Assembly: GCA_021432635.1 (NCBI GenBank)
Contig: MU270144.1
Coordinates: 1 to 64,000 of the forward strand
Direction: 5' to 3'
DNA: 64,000 bases
From: Thozetella sp. PMI_491
Lineage: Eukaryota > Ascomycota > Sordariomycetes > Chaetosphaeriales > Chaetosphaeriaceae
The notes beneath the pieces are model-generated. The model saw only the letters and a list, made by a program, of their open reading frames with translations. It was not told the DNA's origin and did no database searches. Positions 10,608 to 22,177 of this stretch are shown piece after piece. Each line of letters opens with the position of its first letter. Position 1 is the first letter of the stretch. The translations under genes and the position numbers were made by a program.

Positions 10608-11695
10608 AATAGCGATTTGATCTGACCGGACCGAGCAAAACCTAGGGGCTTCTGCCTGGCGCTTGCTACCTATATATACCCAACCTTCGAGGCTTACAAT
10701 TGCCGTGGAACGGCGACAGAACGCATAGAGCTTAGAGATAGCTTGAAGAAATTAGATTTGATCAAGAAACGATAGATGCCCTTGTGATGTAAACTGGGGT
10801 TGCTGATGTATATCCACGCTATGGTTAGCCATACGGCTTACTTCAGCCACTCCTTGCCCTAACTTGTAGACTCTAGCCATGAGCCATGTGTATCTAGGCG
10901 AATCCACCACTCTCTTCCTTGCCTCAGTCCCGCAATATCGTACGGAATAGTCCTATAATGGACATTTATACGCAGCTGAGCTTAACTGGTTCGGACTACA
11001 TTACCCCGGTCAGATTGCCCTTCTCAGAACATTCTGCATCAGAGCTGCCCGGCAAGAGCCGTCAAAGTCGCGGTTTCTATATTAGATTATGGATACTTAG
11101 GAATGAACCAAGCTCGGGGTGCCGTCGAAGCCGAAGAGCGGGTGACCTATCATGTGTCTATTGTATCCTACATGACGCAGTATTTCAAGTTGACGTCCAG
11201 ACTCTCTATTTTCTCGGCCCGCGAGAGGGTACACGCGGCTTTGCAGAATGAGGCCAGTTTTGCTAGGCGGGTGGGAACGCGGTCCTAGGTGGCTTGAAAT
11301 GAGGCCAGTTGGCTCCCAATAATGTGCATACATGGCGCAGATATGGTTAACGTATACCCGCCAAGTGGCTGGCTAAAGGAGGGGGGGTTTCCAGGGTATA
11401 AGAAGAGGGTGGTCACGGAGTAAGCTGCCTAGTAGGATTGTGCGACAGTAAACGTACAAACTATTTGCATGTGATTTTCACGGCATATACTATGACAAGG
11501 CTCCGTGTAGCTCAACTTGGTTGCCTTCGTTCTGAAACTTCGGATCATCACATCTCACATGTGCGGGAAACTATTCGTCTCAGGTAGGTTTCCACGCAAC
11601 ATCGACGGCTTGAAAACAAAATTCGATTAGGTATATACCTCCTTTTACTCTGTACGATAGAGGAGCCCTGGACTGGCTGAAGGGGGCGGGAGGGG

Positions 11696-11734
11696 AATGG
11701 ATGGTGGATGGATGGTGGATGGATGGGGGATGGA
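11696..11734. repeat. GGATGGT-type minisatellite
   Basis: Short tandem units alternate ggatggt and ggatgga, ending in ggggga. They lie in non-coding sequence. Confidence 0.8.
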
Positions 11735-12342
11735 CCAAGGGCTTGCGTGCGGGGGTCACCAAAGTGCCTCGTTGACTGATGTCTCACTCTGGAACGCCGA
11801 ATGTGCACATTTCTCGGTGGACTGGCGCATAAATGAGTGGTTACCTGTCAGCCCGGCCGAAGTTTGCGTCGTCTGCAATATGTGCTTTGGTTCTTCTTAC
11901 TGGTCCCGGCCTCTAGCGCGCTATCCCAATCGGCTTAGTCGTTCCTTCCAACCGAGCCTGTAAATGCAGCACAATTGCACTTTTTAGCGTGAATGCGAGC
12001 CGTCCCGGGCGACGCGATAGGATTTGTCGAGTGCACAAGCTCCCCTGGTGTGGGGAGAGGAATTCGGCACGTCTGACTACGGGGATTCGCCAAGCCCGGT
12101 GAATAGCAATTTGGCACTTTGGAATAAGGAAGGTGGTTGGGGAGCAGGTGTGATGCAGGAAGTATGTCAGCTAAGGCAGGTGTACTATCCGTTGCAAGAG
12201 ACTGCGTCTGCTAAGTGCTGCATGTCATTCGGGGGTGCAGGCTTCAGAACCGCGGGCAACCGACCGACAAGAGTCCCGGCACAACTCCTCCGGCTTCCCC
12301 TTCTGATCGAGAAAGACTCAAGACGCCAGCCTCCCAAATCAT

Positions 12343-12424
12343 GGCAAAAAAAAAAAAAAAAAAAAAANNNNNNNNNNNNNNNNNNNNNNNNNNNNNNNNN
12401 NNNNNNNNNNNNAAAAAAAAAAAA
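12343..12424. other. assembly gap of 45 N inside poly-A
   Basis: About 24 A precede 45 N (12368-12412), which are followed by 12 A. The gap is a homopolymer that could not be sequenced through; its true length is unknown. Confidence 0.95.
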
Positions 12425-12636
12425 GGTATGAGAATGACAATAGAGTGAACAAAGGAAAACAGCCTAAACTCGAGGGTATTGCGTACAGTATAAAAAGAGG
12501 ATAAACAGCGAGTATAAGTGTACAAGAAATGTAACATAAAAGGCCGTTTCTCGGCAGAAAGATGCATGTCTCCTGTAGGCTGTCCTGTCTCGCCATCCTA
12601 CAGGCGAGCCGAACCGGTCCGTTCTAGTAACTGTTC

Positions 12637-14699
12637 CTAGCGCTCTTGAAGTCCCTCCCAGAGATTGGCCTGCTTTCTTTCGCCTATCCTGCTGCCCCTG
12701 TCTGTCACCCGGATCTGGCGTTCTGGTGGGATATTCTGCGGCAGACTGCGACTCCTCGTTGGGCTCGTCACCAGCACTTTCACCCTCGCTCCCAGCCCGG
12801 AGGATCTCCAGATAGTATCCAGAGCTTCCAAGAGCAGGCCGTAGTCTCCTCTCCACCTCTCCCCTTCGAGGTGCGAGAGGCCATCGATGATGCAGAAGAT
12901 GGTCATGTGAGCCGGGAAGCCATCAATAAGCATGGTGAACAGCCTGCATAGCTCGTCCATGGTAATCGCGTCGTGTGTCCCCTGGAAGCCTTCGAGGCTA
13001 ACCTCGTCTAGCGATGCGGTAGGCCCGAGCCGGAGAAGCTGTGCCAGAAGGGCTCTGATTAGGCCCCGTGGCCCGCCGAGCCGGTCGTCGAAGGCGGTAT
13101 GCTGGCCGCAGAAGAAGCGCAGCACAACGTCCCTGCCGCTAACCCGAAGGGCTTCCGCTAGGTTTCCGCAGAAGTATGAGATTGGCGAGGTCTTGCCGAA
13201 CTGGGTCGAGTCTAGCTGGCCCTCGATGTAGACAATCTCCGGGTCGTTGGAGTTGAACCATTCGCTGAATTGTCTGCTCGAGAGGATCATGGCGCCGTAC
13301 GACTTGGACGCCATGTCGTAGGCCTGGTTTTGCCGAACAACGTTCTTCAAGTCTTTGGCTTCCATTTGCTCGGGGACCTCCAGGATGCCCAAGAGAGCCT
13401 CCCGCTTAGCCGCCGATGATACCGGAGGCTCGGGAAGCATCTGAAGCTGGGCGGCAGGCCCCATATCGGCCTGTCGGACGAAGTATTCTGGCTAAGTCAG
13501 TAACGACATCGTCAGGCATTTAGGAGGTTTCTACATACGAGAAACAAAATTGGTGAGCATCTGAAACATGCCGTTCTGGACGTTTATTGCATCGTTCCTC
13601 TGCTGGTCGAGTGAGCGCTGCAGCATCAAGATGCGAAGGTCTATATCTCTGTTGTGCTGCTGCGCCGTTGCCGACATCTCATGAATCGATTCGGCGTAGT
13701 GAAACGTCTTCAAGGCGATATCGTCCTGGAGATTTCGCGAGACTGTCTCGACCTTCCCAGTCTTCTTCCTGATCTGGCCCAGCAGGTCTTCGGCCTTGAA
13801 ACTCCGGAACGGGGCAGCAATCCTAGACCCTGGATTTCTCTTAGTAAGATGAAGAAGATCCTGAGATCCCGGCTATGACTCACAAATGGTGCCGGGCCGC
13901 AATATGTGAATCAAAGCAGGGATAGTCTGAAAGAGCGTCAACTTGAGATCCTCGATGGAGCTGTGCAGATTGACGTCGTCGCAGAAGTATCTGGACTTTT
14001 TGTCCGCCATCGTCAGGACCCCCGGAAGCTCGATAAATACGTCCAAGATATCCCGGCGTATTTTCTCCCGGGTTTGTATGAGCTTTTGGGACGGGTTAGC
14101 ATGTGTTTTGTTTGAGGCCTGCCCGGATCATGCTCACGAAGAAGAGAAGGGCAAGGCCGCCGTGCAGATAGCACAAGTCATCTGGAATGGCATCCATCAT
14201 CGGTTCGATTATCCTGGTGATGTTTGCCAGTTTCCTGCGCTGTCTGGTGAAGAAGTGGGCGTCGGCCTGCTCACTGTCACCTGCTGCGTCGAGCGCGTTC
14301 CGCATCTGCATCACGACTTGGCTCCAGGAGCACTGGATAGGGTCGAACGGCAGGTGTAGCCCCTCATGCCTTCGAAATTCCACCATGGCTTCTGCAAACT
14401 CCCTGCATCGTGTGAGTCTCGTCATCACGAGGCGCGGGCATAGCTGAGGGAGAAGGGTGGGGGTAACCAAGAGGGACGGGGGGGTGGCAGACATACTGGT
14501 GCATCTCTTTGGCTACGAAGCGGGCTTTCGATTCGCTGTACTCGGAATCCACCTGAAATGCATCGTGCATTTGCGCAATCGCTGGGCCCTTTTCTCCCAG
14601 ATACTCCTTGACATAGGTGTCGGGGCGTGCCATATTGTCCGCTGAAGATTGCGCAGAGGCGGAAGGGGCGTAAGGGGACGGAACGTGGGGAGAAGGCAT
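12637..14699 (-). CDS. STAND-like protein with DUF7708-type N-domain; apparent frame break
   Basis: The gene has four inferred exons: 14699-14497, 14402-13884, 13829-13539 and 13487-12637. Exon ends fit GTATGT or GTGAGT donors and CTAAG/CTGAC branch sites. The N-terminal part (AMVEFRRHEGLHLPF, HGGLALLFFVSMIRAGLKQN, REKIRRDILDVFIELPGV) matches the helical domain at the front of many fungal STAND (NLR-like) proteins. A coiled coil follows, then a P-loop-like region whose Walker A is imperfect (DSTQFGKTS, with Asp for the first Gly) and a Walker-B-like TIFCIIDGLSHLE. Near 14098 the frame jumps by one base between two conserved stretches, with no splice signal. So it is either a recent pseudogene or a base error; about 620 aa otherwise. 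It is divergent from the AAA gene at 15485. Confidence 0.7.
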
Positions 14700-14722
14700 T
14701 TCGACGGCAGATGGAAACTCGA

Positions 14723-14746
14723 TCAAGCCGTGACGGCCGATTCCAT
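14723..14746 (-). promoter_or_regulatory. possible uORF of the STAND-like gene
   Basis: An ATG in strong context (CGCCATGGAA) encodes only seven residues, MESAVTA, before a stop 23 nt ahead of the ATG at 14699. It is in another frame. If it is in the transcript it could reduce translation of the main frame, or the true start may differ. Confidence 0.35.
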
Positions 14747-15484
14747 GGCGGGGGAAGAAAGGAGGGATGGAAGAGAGAGCGAAACGGGCGGGCAGCAGGC
14801 TGCGGTCAGGGGGGGTCTCGACTTACCTTAGCTTGTGGCTGCCGTGAGCTCGAGCTCGCCTCGAGCTGAGGGATGTCTCGGTAGCTACACCTGCCCCGCA
14901 CTCATTTTGTTATCTCTTCTCTCAGGACCCCCTCAGGACCCCCCTCCATGACCATCCACAGCAGGCTTCCATGCGCGGCGGGTATATCGGCGCGGGGCGC
15001 CTGCTAATCAGGGCTGTCGGTCTGAATCCGTCAGCCTTGTTTGGACGCCTTCCGACTCGATGCGTACGGGCGGATTCGTTTAAACGCATTTGATTGGTCG
15101 GCGCATGCAAGATGGTGTGCTCAATTACATATCGCCGGTTTGCCTTATACTTGGGACGAGGCTTCTCGCCAAGGGGTCTTTTGAGTCGGACTATTTTTAT
15201 TTTCCCGCCCCGAGGTCTGGAGCCTGTGTTCGCCCGAAAGTGCTGTTTCTCCCTTGAAATAGGGTGAGAGGCCGCTCGGTCCCAAGGCCCGTCTTTCTGG
15301 TCTCTTGCCGCCTTGTAGTTCTCGCGGTCTCCTGCCATCCTTTGCTTTTTTATCACCTCTTTTGTAATCCCATCTGACCGCTTCCAAAAGGCTGTACCCG
15401 TTCTATTCCTCAGTCAGCCCTTTAGCTAGGCAAAGCAGTTCTTAAAGAAAAATTTCCTGTTCTTTGCCTGTTAAGCTCGCAAAC
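14747..15484. promoter_or_regulatory. divergent promoter between the STAND-like and AAA genes
   Basis: About 740 bp separate two divergent starts. The sequence includes a purine-rich stretch at 14650-14820 and CT-rich stretches near the AAA start. No further gene is seen. Confidence 0.5.
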
Positions 15485-18400
15485 ATGGCGAAAGAAAGTG
15501 TACGTTACCGGGCTGCGAGGACTGTCCCTCCATTGTCTAATATGGCCCTAGGTTTTGGCAACCCCCACCAGCTCCGGCGATCCCAAGGAGCAGAGGACGG
15601 AGCCTGAGGCCGACACCAAGACCGATGGCCGCACGGATACGGAGAACGTAGAAGACTTTGCCGCCATCATGATGCAGCTTGGGCAGATCAAGATCATCCC
15701 CAAAGTACGGAAATGCAATTTCTCTCAGTTCAAGAACCGTTACAAGGCCGAGGAAGAGGGTATATGCGCTATCGACGTGCTTGAATGTGGCAACTACCTC
15801 GACGAGGAGATAGACAAAGAGTTCAAACTACGACAGACTTTACCCCACAAGAAGGCCAAAAACCGCAGCCAAGACGCACGCCTACCCAGACTTATAGGAC
15901 TAGAAAAAGGTGAAAGGCCGTCGGACTTCAAGATGGTCTTGAGAATACGCATACAGTCGCCCAGGCTCCTCGCCATCCTGGCCAGGGTGATGCAGGAGTC
16001 CTGGGAGAGCCGGCCCCGTACCTTCTACAGGGGCTTCAGTCCTCTGGTCTACTTCCACCCCCAGGTACTCGAGGTGTTGAGAGACCTAAAGGTCAAATAC
16101 GGCGGGAGCGATACGGATCGAACGCCGCGGGTTGGCTCAGACAAGGAGTCGGAACCGCAGGAGCCTTCCGAGATCCAGATTGCCCATGACAGCCCGGAGG
16201 CTCTCGCTGAGCTCCAATGCTACGTCGACTACATGGAGTCGGAGGTTTTGCCGCTGTATTCCCAGTTCGAGAAGCTGGACAGCACCTCCAATTGCAAGAT
16301 TCGATTCAAAGATTTGTGGTACCTTTTCCGACCCGGAGAGCTTGCCTATCGCCCCATCGGAGCTGGCGAGAACAAGACAAGCTCCAACCTCGGCCTCGGC
16401 CAGCGGGTTTGGCGCATAATCAGCGTGCGCCCCCCACTTGCTGACTATCGCATCACATCGTCCAACCACCGCAACTTCTTCGGCGACGAAGAAGAAGACG
16501 AGCACAAGACGTCCTTCGGGGTCCAGGGCTATTACATCGACTACACGGGTGACGAGTTCTGCGTCGTCACCGAGAACTTCGAGATCCAGCCGTACCACGG
16601 CGAGCGCCCCATTGATACACTCAAGATATTTCCCATCCGCTTTGTCGCCAATCACCAAGAGCAGCTGCGGTTCATGACGGGGCATGGTAGGCATTTCATC
16701 CGCACCTTGAAGACTAGACACGCCACGTACAACTGGTGGACTATCACCAAGTCTCCCAGGGGGAACCCGACCACCGATGCAGAGGGCAATATTCTGAAGC
16801 GGTCGGAGTACATAGACAGCGAAGTAATTGTCGATTTTGTAGAGGCCTTTCAGACCAACCCTTCATGGAAACCGACACCGTCCATCCTCAAAGCCGAATC
16901 GGACCCGGACCAGACGACCGCTCTGGACCCGTTCCTTATCAACTGGTGGTCAGACCGCGAGAGGACGAAGCTTTTGTACCAGACCGACGAGGTCGTGGTT
17001 CTGCGGTCCGCCGCTACTTCGTACGAGCGGAACGTCAACCTAGGCCGCGATCCTTTCCTTGTCCACGTGCGTGAGAATGACAAGAACAACCGGCTCACCA
17101 CCGCTGAGTATCTCACCGAGCAAGACATGGCTCTGCTCCCGTCGCGACTCTTCGCCTATGTCCTCCGTGATCGGAGGTTCGTCCAGCTAGACATCACGCG
17201 GCTCGGCCCCGTCAAGAAGTCCGCAGATGCATTCGACTGCCTGAAGATCAAGCGCCGCTACAAGGACATGATCCAATCTCTCGTAGACGACCACTTCGAC
17301 AAGAAGGCCCTGGACCGGAAAGACGGCGTGGAACGTGCCACGCTGGATTGGATCAAGGGCAAGGGCAAAGGGTTATTCATCCTGTTCCACGGTGCGCCAG
17401 GTGTGGGCAAAACTGCCACTGCCGAGGCGGTTGCCCAAGCCAACGGCAAGCCTCTCTTCTCCATTACCTGTGGCGACTTGGGCTTGACGCCAGGGGACGT
17501 AGAAGTTGCTTTGCAGAGGATATTCCGCCTCGCGAACACGTGGGACTGTGTGCTACTCCTCGATGAGGTGGATACCTTCTTCTCGCAGAGAACTCGGGGC
17601 GATTCTAATCTGGCCAAGAACGCATTGGTCTCAGGTAATGTTCCCCAACCCGGCTAGGCTGGCCACGAGTTCATCCTAGATGGTTGATTGTATGAGGAGG
17701 TGCCAGTTGACTAATGCCTATCTTCCTCCAGTGTTCCTGAGAGTGCTAGAATACTATGACGGCCTGTTGTTCCTGACGACTAACCGCCCCGGAACGCTTG
17801 ATGAAGCGTTCAAGTCCCGGATCCATCTCACTCTCTATTACCCGCCCCTCGACTTCTCCCAGACGATGGACATCTGGCAGTTGAATATTGACAGGCTCCG
17901 CATCGTTGAGCGGGAACGCTGCCGCGAGACGACGGAGGGCAAGCATAACCACCACGACGCCGAAGTGCACGGCATCGGCAGCGAGACTATGAGTGCCATC
18001 GCATCGAATTCAACTGAGATTCAAGCAAGCCAACAGCTCATGCAGATCGACGAGCAAGAGATCCTGCGGTTTGCAGAGGAGAGGTACTCGCAAAACAATG
18101 GCCGCGCGGGCTGGAACGGGCGACAGATCCGAAATGCGTTCCAGATCGCGAGCTCTTTGGCGCACTTTGACGCCCGGCGCGACAACACGCGCCCCCGGCT
18201 GACTATCGACCACTTCAAGATGATCCAGCTAGTCACCGAGGATTTCGACCGCTTTATGCAGGAGACGGTCGGCAAGACCGATGCCGAGCAGGCCTTCGAG
18301 CGCGGCGACCGTGCCGACCATTGGAATCCAGACCATGCCCGAGCGCAGGCGCTCCTACAGTCGTACTCCTCCAACCGAGATGCCTCGTCAGCCCCCTCTG

Positions 18401-18813
18401 CGAGCACCGTTGGGCTGGGACTCGGGCAACGACAGTCACTCGGTGGAAGGGGACGTCCTTCCACTCCCCTTGAGAATAAGCCCGATCCCATCAGCACGGA
18501 GCCGACGAGCATCTTCAACCCCCAGCGCCGGCCGTCGCCCCACCCTAACCACCGGTCGTCTCTGGGGGTGCAGTCGCCGACTATTACCTTTAGTGGCCCG
18601 CCGGGGATGGCGTTCCTGGATCGCGAGCCCAGCCCTCGCAGAGAATCCAACGATCGCAACGGAGACGAGGGCTACTCTGGCGGCAGACAAGACAGCGACT
18701 TCATGTTCTCGGGCGCATTTAGCGGGCGGAAGCGGCCTCGCGAGGGTTCCGATCCCGATCCTCTGGACTGGCGGAGGATGAAGAGGAGGGACTATGACGA
18801 CCCTGACTCTTGA
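15485..18813 (+). CDS. AAA ATPase with DUF7025-type N-domain
   Basis: This is a fungal AAA protein of 1059 aa. Exons are 15485-15499, 15552-17634 and 17732-18813. The short first exon encodes MAKES and ends at GTACGT; its 52-nt intron ends in CCCTAG. The second intron (GTAATG, branch GACTAAT) joins NALVSV to FLRVLEYYDG. The N-terminal 550 residues are of the DUF7025 type. The ATPase core shows Walker A (GAPGVGKTATAE), Walker B (CVLLLDEVDTFF), sensor 1 (FLTTNRPGTLDEAF) and an Arg-finger region (KSRIHL). The last 200 residues are Ser/Pro-rich, basic and probably disordered. Family members are widespread in Pezizomycotina, and their substrates are unknown. All catalytic motifs look intact. Confidence 0.9.
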
Positions 18814-19934
18814 GTAGGTTGTCTCGGCTAGGAAGTACAGCCCTTTTACTATCCTGAGACGCGTACTTGCAACGAACATCTATGCGACTAAAACATTATT
18901 GAGGGGCGTTTATTAATTAACGGTGAGCAGGATCTCTCCCATGCTTTTTCCTTCTTCATTCTAACAAGCTCAAAAGGCGAGTCTTATTCTATCACTTTCA
19001 TCATACTATTGGGCGGCTGGCGAACACGAGGGACTAGGTATTATTTCTGGAGGGGAGTTGGCGTTGAATGCCTTCCATTTCGGGTCTTTGGGAAACGAGG
19101 TTGTATGATTGAAAACCTGCCTTACCGCTTCCGTATGACGAGATAATGCACAAGCAATTCATCTCGATCTACGAAATAATACCCAGACACAGTGATGCCT
19201 CGTAGCTATCGCATATTCTGACCATGTTGACTGAAGTCGTAACCATGCTTTGGGGCTAATAGAGGATATACCGCCACGACACGAGTCAGGTAGATGCTCG
19301 CTTCCCCGCTGGCGAGGTTATCAGTGGACCATGTTGTCGTACCTTATCTAGTGGGCCATGATCGTTAGCAAGGGCAAGGCAACCAGAGTTGGTGCCGTAA
19401 CGTGTTGGCGTTGCCCCAATGCAAAGCTCCGAAGCCATGGCGCCGGGAGGGGACAATGCAACGGCCGACGTCCTGGCGTAGCTCATAGGCAATGCGAACA
19501 GACGCCGTGGTCGCGGAATTGCAAGGCAATAGGCTATTGGGCACGCGACGCACACCGCACCTCTTCCCCGCATGCCAGCGATCGACAGCAGGCGAGGGGG
19601 CGGGGGAGCTCGGATGGTCCAGCCTCTTTCGTCTGCAATCACCGGCCGTAAGGCGACCCTCACCTTAAGTTTACGGGCCCTAGCAGAAGAGAGCCAATTG
19701 TCCGGCGATCGCGGCCCCGGCGCCCTCCATCTGACGGCCCACCATGGGTTGCACTCGGTCGACGCAATTTCGGGACAGAAAGCTTAGATACGTACTTCCC
19801 TATCCAGCCTACGCAATGCTGTCCCGGCTGCTGTGTATATAGGCGAAGTTTCCATCTCCGAACCGGTGGCTGCTTGTCCTGCTCCCCGGTCACCTGCTCT
19901 CCTTCCATCTTCCGAGTACACACCATTCCTCGTC
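18814..19934. other. intergenic, promoter of the secreted protein at the right end
   Basis: This is the 3' flank of the AAA gene followed by the upstream region of the gene at 19935. Open frames on both strands at 19280-19790 overlap one another and show no domain. Confidence 0.5.
19836..19843 (+). promoter_or_regulatory. TATA box of the secreted protein gene
   Basis: TATATAGG lies about 99 bp before the ATG at 19935. Confidence 0.45.
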
Positions 19935-21704
19935 ATGTTGTCCGTTTCTACCGGCAATTGGCCGCGTCTCCTGACGCTCGGTTTCCTTGCGGCAACTGGC
20001 GTGCGGGGAGTGACGCTGGGGGATCATGCACAGGAAATGTCGGACCAGGCCATGGTTTTCCTAGACACCATCTATGATCCCGACGCCGGGTATCTGAATT
20101 ACTTCTACTACCCACTCGCTGCAGGAGCCCACGAGACGCGATCAAGCGTTTGGTATGCGACGGGCCTCCTCCAGCGCAACAGTGGAAGCGACGTCGACGA
20201 GGCAATCAAGATCATCAAAAACGTCATCGGCGGCCAGGAGAAGGATACTTCTGTGCAATGGTACGGCGACTACACCTCCTATCCGGAGCAGCCGGAGGTG
20301 GGCACCTCTGTATATGCGCCAAGCGTGAGTGCCCTCCCCCCCCCCCCCCCCCATTATATGTCTATTCAGCACCCTAACACGATGTAGATCTACAACTCGT
20401 GGGATCCAAATTGGCGGGGCTTCATCGGCACCAACCTGATCGTCATCTACGAGGAGTTCCAGGACTTGCTGCCGGCTGATGTGAAGGACTTGATCCTGGA
20501 GAGTCTGTACAACAACACCATTGGCGACAGCTATCGCGTCGGGGGCGTGGACAACGACAATCTGTATCCAGCGTACTCGAACGCATGGCTCATGAGAACC
20601 GTCGCGACGTCCTGGACGGGTCTAAAGTGGAACGAAAGCAACATGACAGATGCCGGCAACACAGACGCAAAAAAGTTTCTGTGCCTGTTCGACCTCAACG
20701 GCACGCTCTCCGAGTTCAACGGCCCGACTTATGCCGGAGTGTCGCTGTATGCACTGACTGTTGCGGCAAAGTACCTTCCGTCGAGCACAGTCATTGGTAA
20801 GAACGCCGAGCGCATCATTAAGGAGATCTGGAACTACGAGTCTCTGCTCTGGAACGCGAACCTGAGGAACCTGGCTGGTCCCTGGGATCGATCCTACGGC
20901 TACGACATGAACAAGTACGTCGCTATCATGTCGGAGTGGATATGGGCCATCGTCGGCAAGGACAAGACCTGGAGGCAGAAGAACCCCATCTACACCATCG
21001 CGCACGCCGACGACTTCGAGTACGCCCCTCTAATCGCGGTGCTTGCCGATTTCCACAAGACACTGGTTCCAGATGCCGCCCTGGCCAAGCTGACCACCTT
21101 CCCCGGCGAACACACATACAAGGGTCAGACCTACGCCCCTCCCGCAGACTACGAACCCCGGAACATCAGCACCTGGCTCTCGGCAAATATGACCATTGGC
21201 ACCGATTCGTTCAACCAGAGCGTGCTCGGTGGCTACTCGAAGGATTCGACGTCTTTTAGTCCCTCCGTGGTGCAGTGGCTCCGCTCTGACGGCTCCGTCG
21301 GCTATTTCAGCCTTTATCCCACTGAGATGGCCCTCCAGGCGTCTGTTGAGCCATATGAGTTGAGCCTAACCTACCCCTTGGGCGATGCGTCAAGCAAATT
21401 CACCTTTGTACTCTCTACCAACCCGCTGAGATTGACGCGTGATATCACTGGCTTCGAGAGCGTCGATGGGCTCGACATCGAAGTGACTGGAGGAAGTGTT
21501 GACCCCAGCCCCAAGATCACATTCTGCGGCCTAAGGGGCGGCACCTGCAGCGTGATCCAGTAAGTAAACCCAAGTGAGATTTACCAAATCTTCAGAGGAG
21601 ATCTAACCATGAACAGTGGCTTTGAGTTCTGGAATGTCACCTTCACAATGCCCGCCGGGAGCACCGAGGTCCCGAGCGTCAGTTTCAAGTTCACCCTAAA
21701 ATAA
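19935..21704 (+). CDS. uncharacterised secreted protein, possible helical-barrel fold
   Basis: Three exons, 19935-20324, 20388-21559 and 21617-21704, give 549 aa. Both introns have consensus donors (GTGAGT, GTAAGT) and CTAAC branch sites. The N-terminus carries a likely signal peptide (LLTLGFLAATGVRG). The mature protein has many N-glycosylation sequons (NNT, NES, NMT, NGT, NIS, NQS, NVT) and aromatic-rich motifs such as DPDAGYLNYFYYPL, SSVWYATGLLQRN and YNSWDPNWRGFIGTN, with repeated helices. This recalls six-hairpin glycosidase folds, but I see no established catalytic pair and do not assign a CAZy family. The last 100 residues look beta-rich (DGLDIEVTGGSVDPS). The ATG was chosen because it directly precedes the signal peptide and follows a TATA box. 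It looks like an intact gene. Confidence 0.85.
20336..20352 (+). repeat. C17 homopolymer in an intron
   Basis: Seventeen C lie just downstream of the GTGAGT donor in the first intron of the secreted protein gene. Confidence 0.9.
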
Positions 21705-22177
21705 ATGACGCGGAGGACATACCTATGAACCTACACGGCCAAGCTTTAACTACTTTCTAATATTTAAATATCTAAATAATTAAGGCACTCCCCCTAAGCT
21801 TGGAGGCCAGTCGCTGCGATCCTCACATGTAAGCCTCGGTAGTGAGGTTCTTAGAGAGAGAGAGGCAACTTGTGTAATCCAAGCTCTGTCATTCTGCCAT
21901 TAGAACATAACGCCGGTCCTTGGCGCCCAGAAGTAAGTGGAGTCTTGAGAATAACGCTGAAATCAATGTAACGAGCCATACTATAAGCTCGGCTTGTATT
22001 CTTGCCGAGTATCGACGGTTATAAGCGGCAATTCCCAGCTCCTTGGATTTCTCGTCCGCGGCCTACTGCTCCCGACCTACCGACAGGCACGGCCCGACAC
22101 CATTGCCTTTTAACTTCCCCTTATAATTATCATTCATCACTAGCAAGAAACTGCCGTTTTCTACGCATTGATTACCT
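21705..22177. other. intergenic, tandem genes
   Basis: This is the 3' flank of the secreted protein gene and the promoter of the S51 peptidase gene. No gene or clear TATA box is seen. Confidence 0.5.

Larger units (their letters stand above)
10608..12636. other. gene-poor 2-kb region with minisatellite and assembly gap
   Basis: No gene is recognised. It contains a GGATGGT-type minisatellite at 11696-11734, a 13-bp direct repeat (aatgaggccagtt at about 11247 and 11298), and an N gap flanked by poly-A. The 3' flank of the STAND-like gene occupies its right end. Confidence 0.6.
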
